The notes: generated from the sequence alone by a model not told the origin. A stretch of DNA of 64,000 nucleotides from UBA4421 sp028228615 (GCA_028228615.1 JAOJBS010000004.1:1-64000); one strand, 5' to 3'. Positions 46,811-56,496 are shown, counted from the stretch's first letter. Numbers and translations are program-made.

Positions 46811-47818
46811 TTGAGCAAAATCAAAAGCGGCGACAAGTTCGAAACTGCCCAGGGCTTTAGCGCCATAAAAAATGGCATGAAGAGCGCTAAGAACAAAAAC
46901 AATGAAGTGCTGGACACTGAACGCAAACCACCTTGGCTGAGAGTCGGCATTGGCGGTGGCAAGCGGTATCAAGAAGTACGTGCAACCGTTAACACCCATA
47001 AGCTCGCAACCGTATGCGAAGAATCCCATTGCCCAAACATTGGTGAATGTTGGAACCATGGCACCGCTACTATCATGCTAATGGGCGCGACCTGTACTCG
47101 CGCCTGTCGTTTTTGCGCAGTAGACACTGGCAACCCCGGCGGCTGGCTAGACTTAGAAGAACCAGCAAACGCAGCCAAGTCAGTGCAACTCATGGGCCTG
47201 GGTTATGTGGTTTTAACCTCGGTTGACCGTGACGACTTAGACGATGGCGGTGCGCAACATTACGCCAACTGCATTCAAGCAATTAAAAAAGCCAATCCCA
47301 ATACAGCCGTTGAAGCCCTCACCCCAGATTTTTCTGGGAACGAGAAAGACGTTGCAGTGGTGGCCAATTCTGGCCTGGAAGTATTCGCGCAAAACTTAGA
47401 AACCGTCGAGCGCCTAACCCATGTGGTTCGAGATCCAAGAGCCGGTTACCAACAGACATTAGACGTATTAGCTTACGCCAAAGAAGCGAACCCCAAGGTG
47501 CTGACTAAATCTAGCCTTATGCTGGGTATTGGTGAAACCGACGAGGAAATAGAGGCTGCGCTGCAGGATTTGTACAAACACAATGTAGACATCGTTACCC
47601 TTGGGCAGTACATGCGTCCGACCAAGAATCACTTGCCGGTTGACCGCTGGGTAACTCCAGAGCAATTTGAGCAATTTCGCGAATACGGACTGGGACTTGG
47701 GTTTATGGAAGTGGCTTCAGGTCCACTAGTTCGATCAAGTTACAGAGCAGACAAAGTCTTTGCGAAGAATAATCTTGGTCTCAGCAATAAAGACATGATT
47801 TCTGTCGTACAACTCTGA
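46811..47818 (+). CDS. lipA: Lipoyl synthase
   Basis: A radical-SAM enzyme that inserts two sulfurs into octanoyl groups on 2-oxoacid dehydrogenases and the glycine cleavage H protein. The auxiliary cluster motif CEESHCPNIGEC and the SAM cluster motif ATCTRACRFC are both intact, and the C-terminal RSSYRAD supplies the serine ligand. The 335 residues include an N-terminal extension of about 35 polar residues. The start is TTG 46811 behind GGAAAG. lipB is not in the window. Confidence 0.96.
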   Translation: MSKIKSGDKFETAQGFSAIKNGMKSAKNKNNEVLDTERKPPWLRVGIGGGKRYQEVRATVNTHKLATVCEESHCPNIGECWNHGTATIMLMGATCTRACRFCAVDTGNPGGWLDLEEPANAAKSVQLMGLGYVVLTSVDRDDLDDGGAQHYANCIQAIKKANPNTAVEALTPDFSGNEKDVAVVANSGLEVFAQNLETVERLTHVVRDPRAGYQQTLDVLAYAKEANPKVLTKSSLMLGIGETDEEIEAALQDLYKHNVDIVTLGQYMRPTKNHLPVDRWVTPEQFEQFREYGLGLGFMEVASGPLVRSSYRADKVFAKNNLGLSNKDMISVVQL

Positions 47819-47921
47819 GTTGTGACGCTCTAATCTGACAGATATAAACAGGCAGATCTAAACTACAGCTTTTAAAAATTACACTGCCGGTGGCCCACAC
47901 CGCATCAATCAAGGAACTTTG

Positions 47922-49277
47922 ATGACTGATCTAGAAAACGCAGGCTTTTCTAACACTGATACCAACGCAAGCCCGTTGCGCCTACTCGCAACCACCGACT
48001 TCGAGGCCTTTGCGAAAACACTCAGCGACGAAGATGGCGAATGGCTTAAGCGCCAAAATTTTTCCTGTTCACCCGGCCAATTCGCTTGGCTGCAAAATGG
48101 TCAAGTCATTGTAGGCTGGGATGGCATCGATGATTTAAATACTTTGGGCCATCTGCCAATGGCGCTGCCAGAGGGACTTTACAAAATCGACAGTTCAGTG
48201 GCCGATTTACAACTTATTGGTTGGGGTATGGGCTGCTATCAATTTCAAAGGTACAGCAAAGCTTCGCGCAAACCCGCAGCCCTATACGTGGATGACGTAG
48301 AAAAACGACAGCGCGTAGTGAATTCAGTATTGGCAACGTTCTTTACTAGAGATTTAATCAATACCCCCGCCCAAGATATGGCACCTTCTCATCTACAAGC
48401 AGAGGCCGAGGCATTGGCTGACCAGTTTGGCGCGTCAATAAATGCCACCGTTGGCGATGCATTACTGGATATGGAATGCGGCGCAATTCATGCAGTAGGC
48501 AGAGCGGCAGAAGACGAACCTCGCCTGTTAGACGTCACTTGGGGTGATCCCTCTCACCCTAAAGTCACCATTGTGGGTAAAGGTGTCACCTTCGACAGTG
48601 GCGGTCTCAACATGAAACCTTCTGGCGGCATGCGCTTAATGAAGAAAGACATGGGCGGCGCAGCCATAGCAATGGGCTTAAGTTATCTTGTAATGGCACA
48701 ACAACTGCCCATTCGCTTACGTTTGTTAGTACCTGCTGCGGAAAACAGCGTAGCTGGAAACGCCTTTAGGCCCGGTGATGTACTGCACACCCATAAGGGG
48801 CTCACTGTTGAAATTGATAACACCGACGCCGAAGGCAGATTACTTTTATGCGACGCGCTCTCTATTGCCAGCGAAGAAAAGCCTGAACTTATTGTCGACT
48901 ATGCAACCTTAACCGGCTCGGCTCGGTCTGCGGTAGGCGCAGAAATAGGTGCGATGTTTTGTAACGAGGACACAGTTGCCGAAGGCATTGCCGCCAGCGG
49001 TGTGGCACAAGATGACCCCGTCTGGCGCATGCCCTTGCACAAAGGCTACGACTACATGCTCAAGAGTAAGGTCGCAGACTTGGTCAACTCCGCGGCCACA
49101 CCTTACGCAGGTGCTGTCAGCGCGGCGCTTTTTTTACAACGATTCGTTGACGACACACCCTGGGTACACTTCGACATAATGGCATTTAATACGCGCAACC
49201 GACCTGCACGGCCTGAAGGCGGCGAAGCAATGGCTCTGCGCAGCGTCTATGAATACCTGGAAAAACGCTATGGATAA
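47922..49277 (+). CDS. M17 leucyl aminopeptidase family protein
   Basis: A 451-residue two-zinc aminopeptidase. The C-terminal catalytic domain has VTIVGKGVTFDSGGLNMKPSGGM, KKDMGGAA and the hallmark NTDAEGRLLLCDAL, then DYATLTGSARSAVG. The N-terminal domain is divergent from E. coli PepA, fitting the second M17 group common in proteobacteria. TTG 47919 and ATG 47922 are adjacent; AAGGAAC upstream suits the ATG. It overlaps hisI by 8 bases. Confidence 0.93.
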   Translation: MTDLENAGFSNTDTNASPLRLLATTDFEAFAKTLSDEDGEWLKRQNFSCSPGQFAWLQNGQVIVGWDGIDDLNTLGHLPMALPEGLYKIDSSVADLQLIGWGMGCYQFQRYSKASRKPAALYVDDVEKRQRVVNSVLATFFTRDLINTPAQDMAPSHLQAEAEALADQFGASINATVGDALLDMECGAIHAVGRAAEDEPRLLDVTWGDPSHPKVTIVGKGVTFDSGGLNMKPSGGMRLMKKDMGGAAIAMGLSYLVMAQQLPIRLRLLVPAAENSVAGNAFRPGDVLHTHKGLTVEIDNTDAEGRLLLCDALSIASEEKPELIVDYATLTGSARSAVGAEIGAMFCNEDTVAEGIAASGVAQDDPVWRMPLHKGYDYMLKSKVADLVNSAATPYAGAVSAALFLQRFVDDTPWVHFDIMAFNTRNRPARPEGGEAMALRSVYEYLEKRYG

Positions 49278-49677
49278 GCTTAAATCCCTCGAGGGTAGCC
49301 CCAAGGGTACCCAAACCGCACTCACCGACTTCTTGGACAGTGTGCGCTTTAATGAAAGCGGGCTTATCGCGGCCATTGCCCAAGACAATACAAGCCAGCA
49401 AGTGCTGATGCTGGCTTGGATGGATCGCCGCGCCATTGAAGAAACATTACGCGATGGCACCGTTACCTATTACTCAAGAAGCAGACAAGCCTATTGGAAG
49501 AAAGGCGAAACATCCGGCCATACCCAGCGTTTGGTCAATATGAGTTTTGACTGTGATGGCGACGCAGTACTGCTCTGCGTAGAACAAACCGGCAAAGCCT
49601 GTCACACCTTTAGAGAGCATTGCTTCTATCTAGAAGTGCAAGGCAACAATGTTGTTGTCACCGCAGATCCGGGTTAG
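49270..49677 (+). CDS. hisI: Phosphoribosyl-AMP cyclohydrolase
   Basis: This enzyme catalyses the third step of histidine synthesis. The 135-residue protein covers only the HisI part: LMLAWMDRRAIEETLRDGTVTYYSRSRQAYWKKGETSGH, then the metal-binding FDCDGDAVLL and GKACHTFREHCFY. ATG 49270 overlaps the end of the aminopeptidase gene by 8 bases; an earlier ATG at 49249 is possible but unneeded. hisE is not adjacent, and no other his gene is in the window. Confidence 0.93.
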   Translation: MDKLKSLEGSPKGTQTALTDFLDSVRFNESGLIAAIAQDNTSQQVLMLAWMDRRAIEETLRDGTVTYYSRSRQAYWKKGETSGHTQRLVNMSFDCDGDAVLLCVEQTGKACHTFREHCFYLEVQGNNVVVTADPG

Positions 49678-49748
49678 CTGAGGACGCCCAAGCCGATAGC
49701 TCTCCAACGGTTACTGTTGCGAGTTATAAAGCCCTACCCGCTGAACCG

Positions 49749-50012
49749 CTAGCTATAACCATTAATGCTTCTTTCGGCGCCTGGAAGAATTTTCAACACA
49801 AAGGCGCCCTCGCCCCACTTCTCATGTATCTCTGGAATCACCTTCTGCACCAGCGCCATGGTCTGAACATATTCGCCGTGCAGTAGGGTGCTCACTCGGT
49901 TGGTGGTCACCGCCACCTCACTTTGCGCATTTAGACGCGCCAACAAATCATCTACCGCTGCAATGTAATCGTTGTGTAGCGGGTAAAGGGTGATTTCTAT
50001 AACTACCTGCAT
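49749..50012 (-). CDS. Small YkoF/MTH1187-like protein
   Basis: An 87-residue protein beginning MQVVIEITLYPLHNDYIAAVDDLLARL and ending with an alternating strand/helix pattern typical of the ferredoxin-like fold of the thiamine- or HMP-binding YkoF/MTH1187 group (TNRVSTLLHGEYVQTMALVQKVI). The assignment is by pattern only. It converges on hisI, 71 bp away, and diverges from the His-rich protein gene. Confidence 0.65.
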   Translation of the reverse strand: MQVVIEITLYPLHNDYIAAVDDLLARLNAQSEVAVTTNRVSTLLHGEYVQTMALVQKVIPEIHEKWGEGAFVLKILPGAERSINGYS

Positions 50013-50198
50013 GGGTGATCTAAACGCCTCAATGGATAAGATTTAATTTCGGCAAGGCCAAGGGCTAATGATCATACCCGCCCGGCCCCCTCAATAAAGA
50101 GCAGGCTAGCACAGCACAATTGGCGCCCTTTTTTGGACAAATACACCGCTCATCAATTTGGGCTTGAAAAAGTTAACATTCTCTCCTAGCCTGCGTTA

Positions 50199-50681
50199 AT
50201 GCACTTTTTAACTCAAACTATCACGTATCTGCTGATTGTGAATCTGGCCCTACCGGGCGCAGGCTGCCAATGTTTGAGTGATAAAAACGCAGCAATGAAT
50301 CATGGCTCAGACCATGTGAGCATGCAAGAACCGACTCATGCAGAACATACAACAAGCCACCACGCCCAAGCTAAGGATAAAGTTCAAGTTCAAGTTCAGG
50401 AACATAGCCAAGCCCTCGACCCCGCTCAAACTCACACCTGCTTACAAGAAACCTGCGCAAAAGACACCACCGCTTTGAGCGAGGTTGTAGCCCCAAGTCA
50501 CCATACATTATTCATTGCTTGGCATGAAGGTGATCAAACTGAAGGCGAATACACCGCTCATATTATCGCCCTAGCTTTTTTTGATATTGCCAGGGCACCA
50601 CCGGAATTTGCACCACCGGATAACCCGTCAAACACAGCCTTTGAATCTCCTCTCTCCCGCTTTGACCGCCTGATCATCTAG
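50199..50681 (+). CDS. Exported His- and Cys-containing protein, probable metal role
   Basis: A 160-residue protein with an N-terminal signal (MHFLTQTITYLLIVNLALPGAG) and many His, Met and Cys residues (MNHGSDHVSMQEPTHAEHTTSHHAQ, HTCLQETC). A short QVQVQVQ stretch is encoded by a GTTCAA triplet duplication. I do not recognise a family. Position 141 bp before a TolC-like gene and a multicopper oxidase suggests periplasmic copper binding or sensing, which is inference. Confidence 0.6.
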   Translation: MHFLTQTITYLLIVNLALPGAGCQCLSDKNAAMNHGSDHVSMQEPTHAEHTTSHHAQAKDKVQVQVQEHSQALDPAQTHTCLQETCAKDTTALSEVVAPSHHTLFIAWHEGDQTEGEYTAHIIALAFFDIARAPPEFAPPDNPSNTAFESPLSRFDRLII

Positions 50682-50822
50682 CCCTGCGCCTGCGCCAACT
50701 ACCCTACCTGGGTAGTGGCAATCTCAATTCTGCAGCTGGTTTTTATACCTACCAAATGGCTGCATACGCCAAAAGCACCTCCAAAAAAGGACGTGTTTTA
50801 TCGAATTGATAAAGGTTTAGAT

Positions 50823-52430
50823 GTGAAGAAAAAAAGTACCAGCACACACTCATTGCCTTGGATGAGAGCCATGCTAGTTATCGCTGCGACAAGCAGCATT
50901 CTAGGTTGCGCGAGCTTTGCTACAAACAACGCAAAAAACAGCTCACAAGGCAGTACAACAAACAGCGCAATAGCGATAACACCCGCAGCAGCATTAGCTC
51001 ACCGCGTACTTATCAATGATGAAACCCCTTTGAGCGCTGATAAAGCCGGTCAGATAGCGCTCATAAATAACCAAAACCTAGCGGCAGTTTACGCAGAACT
51101 TGGCTTTGCTAAAGCCGAGGTATTTGCCGGAGCACGGATAAGAAATCCGCTTCTGTCTTTTAGTCAACTGGATTCCAACGCAGGCATTGATCAGATCGTT
51201 TGGGGCATCAGCACATCTCTAACAGACCTCATCACGCTGAGGTCGAGAAAAAAGCTCGCCGCAACCCAGGCGCTGGCCATTGAGCAAAAAGTCCAAGCGT
51301 ATGCAATAGCGACCCAAGCCCAAACCTACCAGCATTACTATCAATACTTAGCCAGCAAGCAACGGCTGCAAGTATTTGAAGAAATCAGCGCCGTCAGCGA
51401 CCTAATTTTAGAGACCACCCAACGCTACAGCGATGCGGGTAACGTTACCGCTTTGGCATTGGCAGAGGCAAAAATACAGTCCAGTGAAGCCAAACTAGCG
51501 TTGCTCAATGCCAGGGCCGCAGTACTTGTGGCTAGAACAAAAATGTCAGAGGTCTTGGGGGTTCGTGCCAGCCAAAACTGGCAAATAGCAAAACAGCTGC
51601 CCATACCCAACAAGGCAAGTCTTTACCCAACAGACGGCGAACTCGGAAAAATTCCTGCAAAAGACACGTTACTCCGCCAAGCACTAGAACAAAGATTAGA
51701 CCTTCAAGCTGCGCAAACGAAAATTGCAGCGCTCACATTGCAGCTGAAAAGCCATAGCTTAGAAAACAAAGTGGGCGATATAGAACTAGGCGCTGAACGC
51801 GAGCGAGAGGCCGATGGCGAACGCTTAACCGGCCCTAATGTTGAGTGGGAAGTGCCCCTATTTTCTCAAGGCCAAGAGGATCAGCTGAAAATCAATGCTG
51901 AGTTAGAGGTTGCTCAGGCGCAACTTAGACAGCTTGTGCTAGAGCTAGACAACGCTATTGCCCTAGCTTTGGCGGGCAGAGAAAACTCCGCCAACAAAAT
52001 CATACAGTATCAAAACCATCTGTTACCCGCCCAAGCGAATGCGGTGGCGCGCACCCAAGAAGAACAATTCTTCATGCTGATCGGCGTGTTCGAAGTTATG
52101 CAGAGCAAAAAACATCAGTACGAATCCTTTTTAGGCCTTGTTGACGCGGTAGAGGAATATTGGCTATCCAGTACCGCTCTGGCAAAGGCAGCAGGGGTAT
52201 CTCCCAAAGTCTTCATAGACCAGTCTTACAATGGGTCACGAGGCCTAGAGGACTACCTACAATCAGACCCGGGTACCGACTCGCCTAAGAAAAGCCACAA
52301 ACACCAACATCACGGTATGCACAAACCCCAACCTGGGCCAGCAAGGCCTACACACGCCAACCATAACCCAGCGCCTGATAACCACGCTTCCCACAAAAAC
52401 CACACACAATCAGCGAGTGCAAAACCATGA
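50823..52430 (+). CDS. TolC-family outer membrane lipoprotein with His-rich tail
   Basis: A 535-residue outer membrane efflux protein. The signal ends in lipobox SILGC, and two TolC repeats follow, each rich in long helices (ATQAQTYQHYYQYLASKQRL, EAKIQSSEAKLALLNARAAVL, ALEQRLDLQAAQTKIAAL). The last about 50 residues are His-rich (KSHKHQHHGMHKPQ...), unusual for TolC and suggestive of metal binding. GTG 50823 has AAAGG 8 bases upstream; the open frame extends to 50715 but lacks a signal there. No RND pump or adaptor gene lies nearby. It overlaps the oxidase gene by 4 bases. Confidence 0.86.
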   Translation: MKKKSTSTHSLPWMRAMLVIAATSSILGCASFATNNAKNSSQGSTTNSAIAITPAAALAHRVLINDETPLSADKAGQIALINNQNLAAVYAELGFAKAEVFAGARIRNPLLSFSQLDSNAGIDQIVWGISTSLTDLITLRSRKKLAATQALAIEQKVQAYAIATQAQTYQHYYQYLASKQRLQVFEEISAVSDLILETTQRYSDAGNVTALALAEAKIQSSEAKLALLNARAAVLVARTKMSEVLGVRASQNWQIAKQLPIPNKASLYPTDGELGKIPAKDTLLRQALEQRLDLQAAQTKIAALTLQLKSHSLENKVGDIELGAEREREADGERLTGPNVEWEVPLFSQGQEDQLKINAELEVAQAQLRQLVLELDNAIALALAGRENSANKIIQYQNHLLPAQANAVARTQEEQFFMLIGVFEVMQSKKHQYESFLGLVDAVEEYWLSSTALAKAAGVSPKVFIDQSYNGSRGLEDYLQSDPGTDSPKKSHKHQHHGMHKPQPGPARPTHANHNPAPDNHASHKNHTQSASAKP

Positions 52431-53749
52431 CATCTAGAAGGAACTTTTTAGGCTTTAGCGGTATGAGTGCAGTGCTTTCAACCCTGGCTGCCACTTCAGC
52501 ACAAGCTAAATCTACCGTCACCCCAGAAACAAATATGTCGAATAAGTCAAATAAGTCAAATAAGGAACTGGGCTACAACCCCGTGCGCACGCCAAACGGC
52601 TGGACACTGCCCTATACAGAAAAAGATGGGGTAAAAGAATTTCACCTCATCGCAGAAGAAATTGAGCACGAATTTGCACCGGGCAGCACGGCAAAATGCT
52701 GGGGCTATAACGGCACAACACCTGGCCCCACCCTCGAAGCGGTAGAAGGCGATCGCGTGCGAATTCTCGTCACCAACAGCCTTAAAGAGCACACCACCGT
52801 GCATTGGCACGGCCTCATCCTACCCAGCGGCATGGACGGGGTGGGCGGACTCTCCCAACCGCAAATTGCACCGGGCGAAACCTTTGCCTATGAATTCGAA
52901 CTAAAACAAAACGGCACTCATATGTACCACCCTCATGCAGATGAAATGACGCAAATGGCGCTGGGCATGATGGGTATGTTTATTATTCACCCCAAAGAGC
53001 CGGAACCCATAGACCGCGACTATTGCCTACTGACCCACAACTGGGCAATGCATCCAGGCACCTCACGCCCAGACCCCTCAGTCATGGTGGACTTCGACCT
53101 CTGGTCTTTTAACAGCAAGGTGTTCCCGGCCATAGAATCCATAGTCGCCCGCACCGGCGAACGTGTGCGCATTCGCATTGGTAATTTATCCATGTGGAAC
53201 CACCCGATACACCTGCACGGCACATCGTTAGACGTCACCGGTTCCGACGGCGGTCGTTGGCCGCAATCAGCTTGGCGCAGCGAGAGTACAGAAATAGTTG
53301 GCGTAGGCCAAACAAGAGATATCGAATTTATCGCCACGCCCGGAGATTGGGCATTCCACTGCCATATGTCTCACCACACCATGAACGCCATGGGTCACGA
53401 CATACCCAATCCAACCGGCGTAAATATGCGCGGAGTAGAAGAAAAAATTCGTGACCACCTACCAGGCTTTATGGCTATGGGAGAAAACGGTATGGCGGAA
53501 CACCAACAACATATCGACGCAGGCCATCACCCGGGCCCAGCAAATACATTGCCAATGATGACCGGCAGTGGTCCATACGGGCCTATCGAGATGGGCGGCA
53601 TGTTCACGTTGGTTAAGGTGCGCGATGACATTGCGCCGAATGATTTCAGCGACCCGGGTTGGTATAACCCGCCAGCCGCTACAATCGCGAAGAGAATCAG
53701 CAGTAACCCGAACTATGGTAATCCACCGCGTAAGCCAGCATCAGGCTAA
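52427..53749 (+). CDS. Tat-exported multicopper oxidase (CopA/CueO-like)
   Basis: A 440-residue multicopper oxidase with a Tat signal (TSRRNFLGFSGMSAVLSTLAATSAQA). All four copper motifs are seen: HWHGL (His126, His128), MYHPHAD, HPIHLHG (His259-His264) and HCHMSHH (His311-Cys312-His313). It probably oxidises Cu(I) in the periplasm. The length fits a short two- to three-domain form. A 9-bp duplication encodes SNKSNKSNK after the signal. ATG overlaps the TolC-like gene's stop (ATGA), so the two proteins are made together. Confidence 0.92.
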   Translation: MTSRRNFLGFSGMSAVLSTLAATSAQAKSTVTPETNMSNKSNKSNKELGYNPVRTPNGWTLPYTEKDGVKEFHLIAEEIEHEFAPGSTAKCWGYNGTTPGPTLEAVEGDRVRILVTNSLKEHTTVHWHGLILPSGMDGVGGLSQPQIAPGETFAYEFELKQNGTHMYHPHADEMTQMALGMMGMFIIHPKEPEPIDRDYCLLTHNWAMHPGTSRPDPSVMVDFDLWSFNSKVFPAIESIVARTGERVRIRIGNLSMWNHPIHLHGTSLDVTGSDGGRWPQSAWRSESTEIVGVGQTRDIEFIATPGDWAFHCHMSHHTMNAMGHDIPNPTGVNMRGVEEKIRDHLPGFMAMGENGMAEHQQHIDAGHHPGPANTLPMMTGSGPYGPIEMGGMFTLVKVRDDIAPNDFSDPGWYNPPAATIAKRISSNPNYGNPPRKPASG

Positions 53750-53937
53750 CAACAGTTTGGCGGCTACTTTTCGTCACCCCGGTGACCTATACTGCGCGCC
53801 TGTTTTGTAGTCCTTGGACCTTCCACCGCGAGGGCCTCACAATGGACGCATAGCCATTGCTGGCGCGCTTGGCAGAAGTTTAAGACCACGACGCGGCGCA
53901 ACGCTTTCTATCGTTAAGTAAGAGATTCAGGTCGACC

Positions 53938-55350
53938 ATGTCAGATATTTATTTTCACAACACGCTCAGTGGCAAAAAGGAAAAGTTCGTGCCTGCGGAC
54001 CCCAACCACGTCAGTGTCTATGTCTGCGGGCCCACGGTTTACAGTTACGTGCATATTGGCAACGGCAGACCTGCGGTTGTCTTTGACGTACTGGTGAAAC
54101 TGCTGAGAAGCCAGTACGCGAAAGTCAGCTATGTCAGTAACATCACTGACATCGACGATAAAATAAATACAGCCGCCTTGGCGAATAACGAGTCTATTGT
54201 TGATCTCGCGGAGCGCTTTTCAGCCGCTTACCAAGAGGACATGGTGACTCTTGGTGTGACGCCACCAGATTTAGTGCCTAAAGCCACCCATCATATCGTT
54301 GAAATCATCGAAATGATTGAGACCCTGATCTCTCTGGATAACGCCTACGCCAGCGACGGCCATGTATTGTTTCACGTGCCTTCAGACCCTCATTACGGCA
54401 GCCTTGCGAAGCGCACCTTAGAGGACATGATCGACGGCGCTCGCGTAGATGTCGCCAGCTACAAAAAAGATCCAAAGGACTTTGTATTATGGAAGCCTTC
54501 TACCCCGGAGCAACCCGGTTGGGATAGCCCATGGGGACGCGGCCGCCCGGGCTGGCACATAGAGTGCTCGGCCATGATCAAAAAACATTTGGGCGACACC
54601 ATTGATATTCACGGCGGTGGCGCAGACCTGACTTTCCCGCACCATGAAAACGAAGCCGCCCAGAGCCGCTGTGCTAACCAAACCGCAGACTATGTCCGCT
54701 ACTGGCTACACAATGGCATGCTTACCTTGGGCAGCGAAAAAATGTCTAAATCTGTGGGCAACGTGTTGACCATACGCAGCCTTGGGCAAAGTCACTCGGG
54801 CGAAATTTTGCGTTACGCCCTGCTCTCCGGGCAATACAGGTCATCACTGTCTTGGTCAGATGATTTATTAGTGCAAGCGAAATCAAGTTTAGACAGCCTT
54901 TATCAAACCCTTCGAGATGTTGGCAGTACTGGCCGAACAAGCGATGACTTTGCAGGTCTAGAAGGTAACGAATACCCCAAAGGTGTTGTTGCAGCACTGT
55001 CTGATGACATCAATACACCGAAAGCTTTGGCGGCTATGCACGAGATTTCTAGCCAGTTAAGACGCGCTGAAACTGATGGGGAAAAAAAAATCCACAGACA
55101 AGCACTGCTGGCCGGTGGCTGGTTGCTAGGCATATTAACCCGGGACCCTGAGGCTTACTTCACCGGAGCAGACCTTACTAACGAATCATCAGATATAGAT
55201 GCAGCCACCATTGAAGGCTTAATTGAAGATCGCAAAAGTGCCCGTAAAGACGGCAACTACCAGCGCGCCGATGAAATTAGAGATGAATTGTTAGCCAAAG
55301 GTATTGAGCTTGAGGATTCTCGAGAAGGCACGCGCTGGCGTAAGTTGTAG
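53938..55350 (+). CDS. cysS: Cysteinyl-tRNA synthetase
   Basis: A class I synthetase for tRNA-Cys. The 470-residue enzyme has CGPTVYSYVHIGNGRP with the HIGH-type motif and a zinc-ligand Cys, GWHIECSAM, GGGADLTFPHHENE and KMSKSVGN. Its stop TAG shares one base with the GTG of the next gene, the same TAGTG junction as asnS and its downstream gene. Confidence 0.97.
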   Translation: MSDIYFHNTLSGKKEKFVPADPNHVSVYVCGPTVYSYVHIGNGRPAVVFDVLVKLLRSQYAKVSYVSNITDIDDKINTAALANNESIVDLAERFSAAYQEDMVTLGVTPPDLVPKATHHIVEIIEMIETLISLDNAYASDGHVLFHVPSDPHYGSLAKRTLEDMIDGARVDVASYKKDPKDFVLWKPSTPEQPGWDSPWGRGRPGWHIECSAMIKKHLGDTIDIHGGGADLTFPHHENEAAQSRCANQTADYVRYWLHNGMLTLGSEKMSKSVGNVLTIRSLGQSHSGEILRYALLSGQYRSSLSWSDDLLVQAKSSLDSLYQTLRDVGSTGRTSDDFAGLEGNEYPKGVVAALSDDINTPKALAAMHEISSQLRRAETDGEKKIHRQALLAGGWLLGILTRDPEAYFTGADLTNESSDIDAATIEGLIEDRKSARKDGNYQRADEIRDELLAKGIELEDSREGTRWRKL

Positions 55351-56417
55351 TGTATAGCGTCGCAGTAATAGGTGACTCGCCCGCCACCCATATTGCAGCA
55401 CTGGCCTGCAAAGCGGCGGGCTTCGCTGAGACGAAACAATTTGCATCACTCAACGAGTCAAGTAGTGACGAAAATTCTGTGCACTGCATTCCTGCCAGCG
55501 CCAGTAGAATCATTAACGCACTTTCCCCAACTAACATAGAGAGTATTGGCCTGTGCCCAGACCGGGAACAAGTCAGGCTGGGACGCTCAGCTTATTTACT
55601 TTCCGAACTGCCACTGGGCAAATTTTATCTAAAGCGCTACGGTGCGCCGCTGGTCAACTGCACGCGCAAAGAACTGATTGAACTGCTCGCCCAGCACGAC
55701 GCCTTCGACCCCAGCCCCGCAAAAAAATCCTTGCAGGAAATTGAAGCCGACTATGAGCTGGCAATATTGTGTGATGCAACCCGCGTGGCACAGCCAACGC
55801 CAAAAGGCAGCGTGGGTGGGTTCGACATATACACCGCAAACGTTGCAGAAGACCATTTGCTGCGCCATGCCAATGTTACGTGGATGGGTAAAGGCCAGGT
55901 TATCTTACAAAGGTCTAGCCAATTCCAGACCCATTATACTTTCATCACCCATAGCCAACTGCCGTTTGAAGAGCAGCAATGGCACAGAAGTTTGGCACCT
56001 GCTTTTGCCAACAAATGCTTCACGCAAACGTTTAACCCCGAGCAACACGTAATCTCAGAGCACTTCCAAGATGGACGGCGCGCTTACATAGGCGATGCCT
56101 GCTATGCCCAGCACCCGTCTTTTTTGGAGTCACACAACAGTGGTATGGAAGACGCTTGGGTGTTATCGCGGATGCTGGAAAACTACGAAGAGGATATTGG
56201 CGATGGGCTAAGAGACTACGAGCGCTATCGGCGTCCACGCGCTGTGCGAGTAGCACTATCTGGCCATCTGCGCCTAAATTCACTGACACGACCTTCGGCA
56301 AACTCGCGGTTTTGGGGTTATGTGAATCAAGCGCTGTCCACACGTTTTTTGCCTGAAATTGCCATGCAAAAACAGGACTGGTTTCACCAGCACAATGTGA
56401 TTAAGGGCTTTCGTTAG
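55350..56417 (+). CDS. FAD-dependent monooxygenase/halogenase-like protein, divergent
   Basis: A 355-residue protein whose C-terminal half carries the FAD-binding GDACYAQHP...ESHNSGMEDAWVLSRML...LRDYERYRRPRAVRV pattern of the PHBH/UbiH-type monooxygenase and tryptophan-halogenase superfamily. The N-terminal Rossmann loop is degenerate (VAVIGDSPATHIAALACKAAG instead of GxGxxG), so nucleotide binding may be altered. The start is GTG 55350, overlapping the cysS stop by one base. The role is unknown. Confidence 0.7.
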   Translation: MYSVAVIGDSPATHIAALACKAAGFAETKQFASLNESSSDENSVHCIPASASRIINALSPTNIESIGLCPDREQVRLGRSAYLLSELPLGKFYLKRYGAPLVNCTRKELIELLAQHDAFDPSPAKKSLQEIEADYELAILCDATRVAQPTPKGSVGGFDIYTANVAEDHLLRHANVTWMGKGQVILQRSSQFQTHYTFITHSQLPFEEQQWHRSLAPAFANKCFTQTFNPEQHVISEHFQDGRRAYIGDACYAQHPSFLESHNSGMEDAWVLSRMLENYEEDIGDGLRDYERYRRPRAVRVALSGHLRLNSLTRPSANSRFWGYVNQALSTRFLPEIAMQKQDWFHQHNVIKGFR

Positions 56418-56454
56418 GGCGTTCGAGTGAAGCGCTTTTATTAGAAAATTTTTG

Positions 56455-56496
56455 TTAGAGCGCTTTGGTTAGAGCGCTTTGGTTAGAGCGCTTTGG
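56455..56496. repeat. 14-bp tandem repeat, three copies
   Basis: TTAGAGCGCTTTGG is repeated exactly at 56455-56468, 56469-56482 and 56483-56496. Related, decayed units continue to about 56515 and on the left (AGCGCT at 56431). Each unit contains the palindrome AGCGCT. It lies in the convergent gap between the FAD protein gene and the HNH gene. Confidence 0.9.

Noticed and set aside
50715..50822. Longer start for the TolC-like gene at 50715
   Set aside because: The added residues would bury the lipoprotein signal; GTG 50823 has a good ribosome site and a proper signal.
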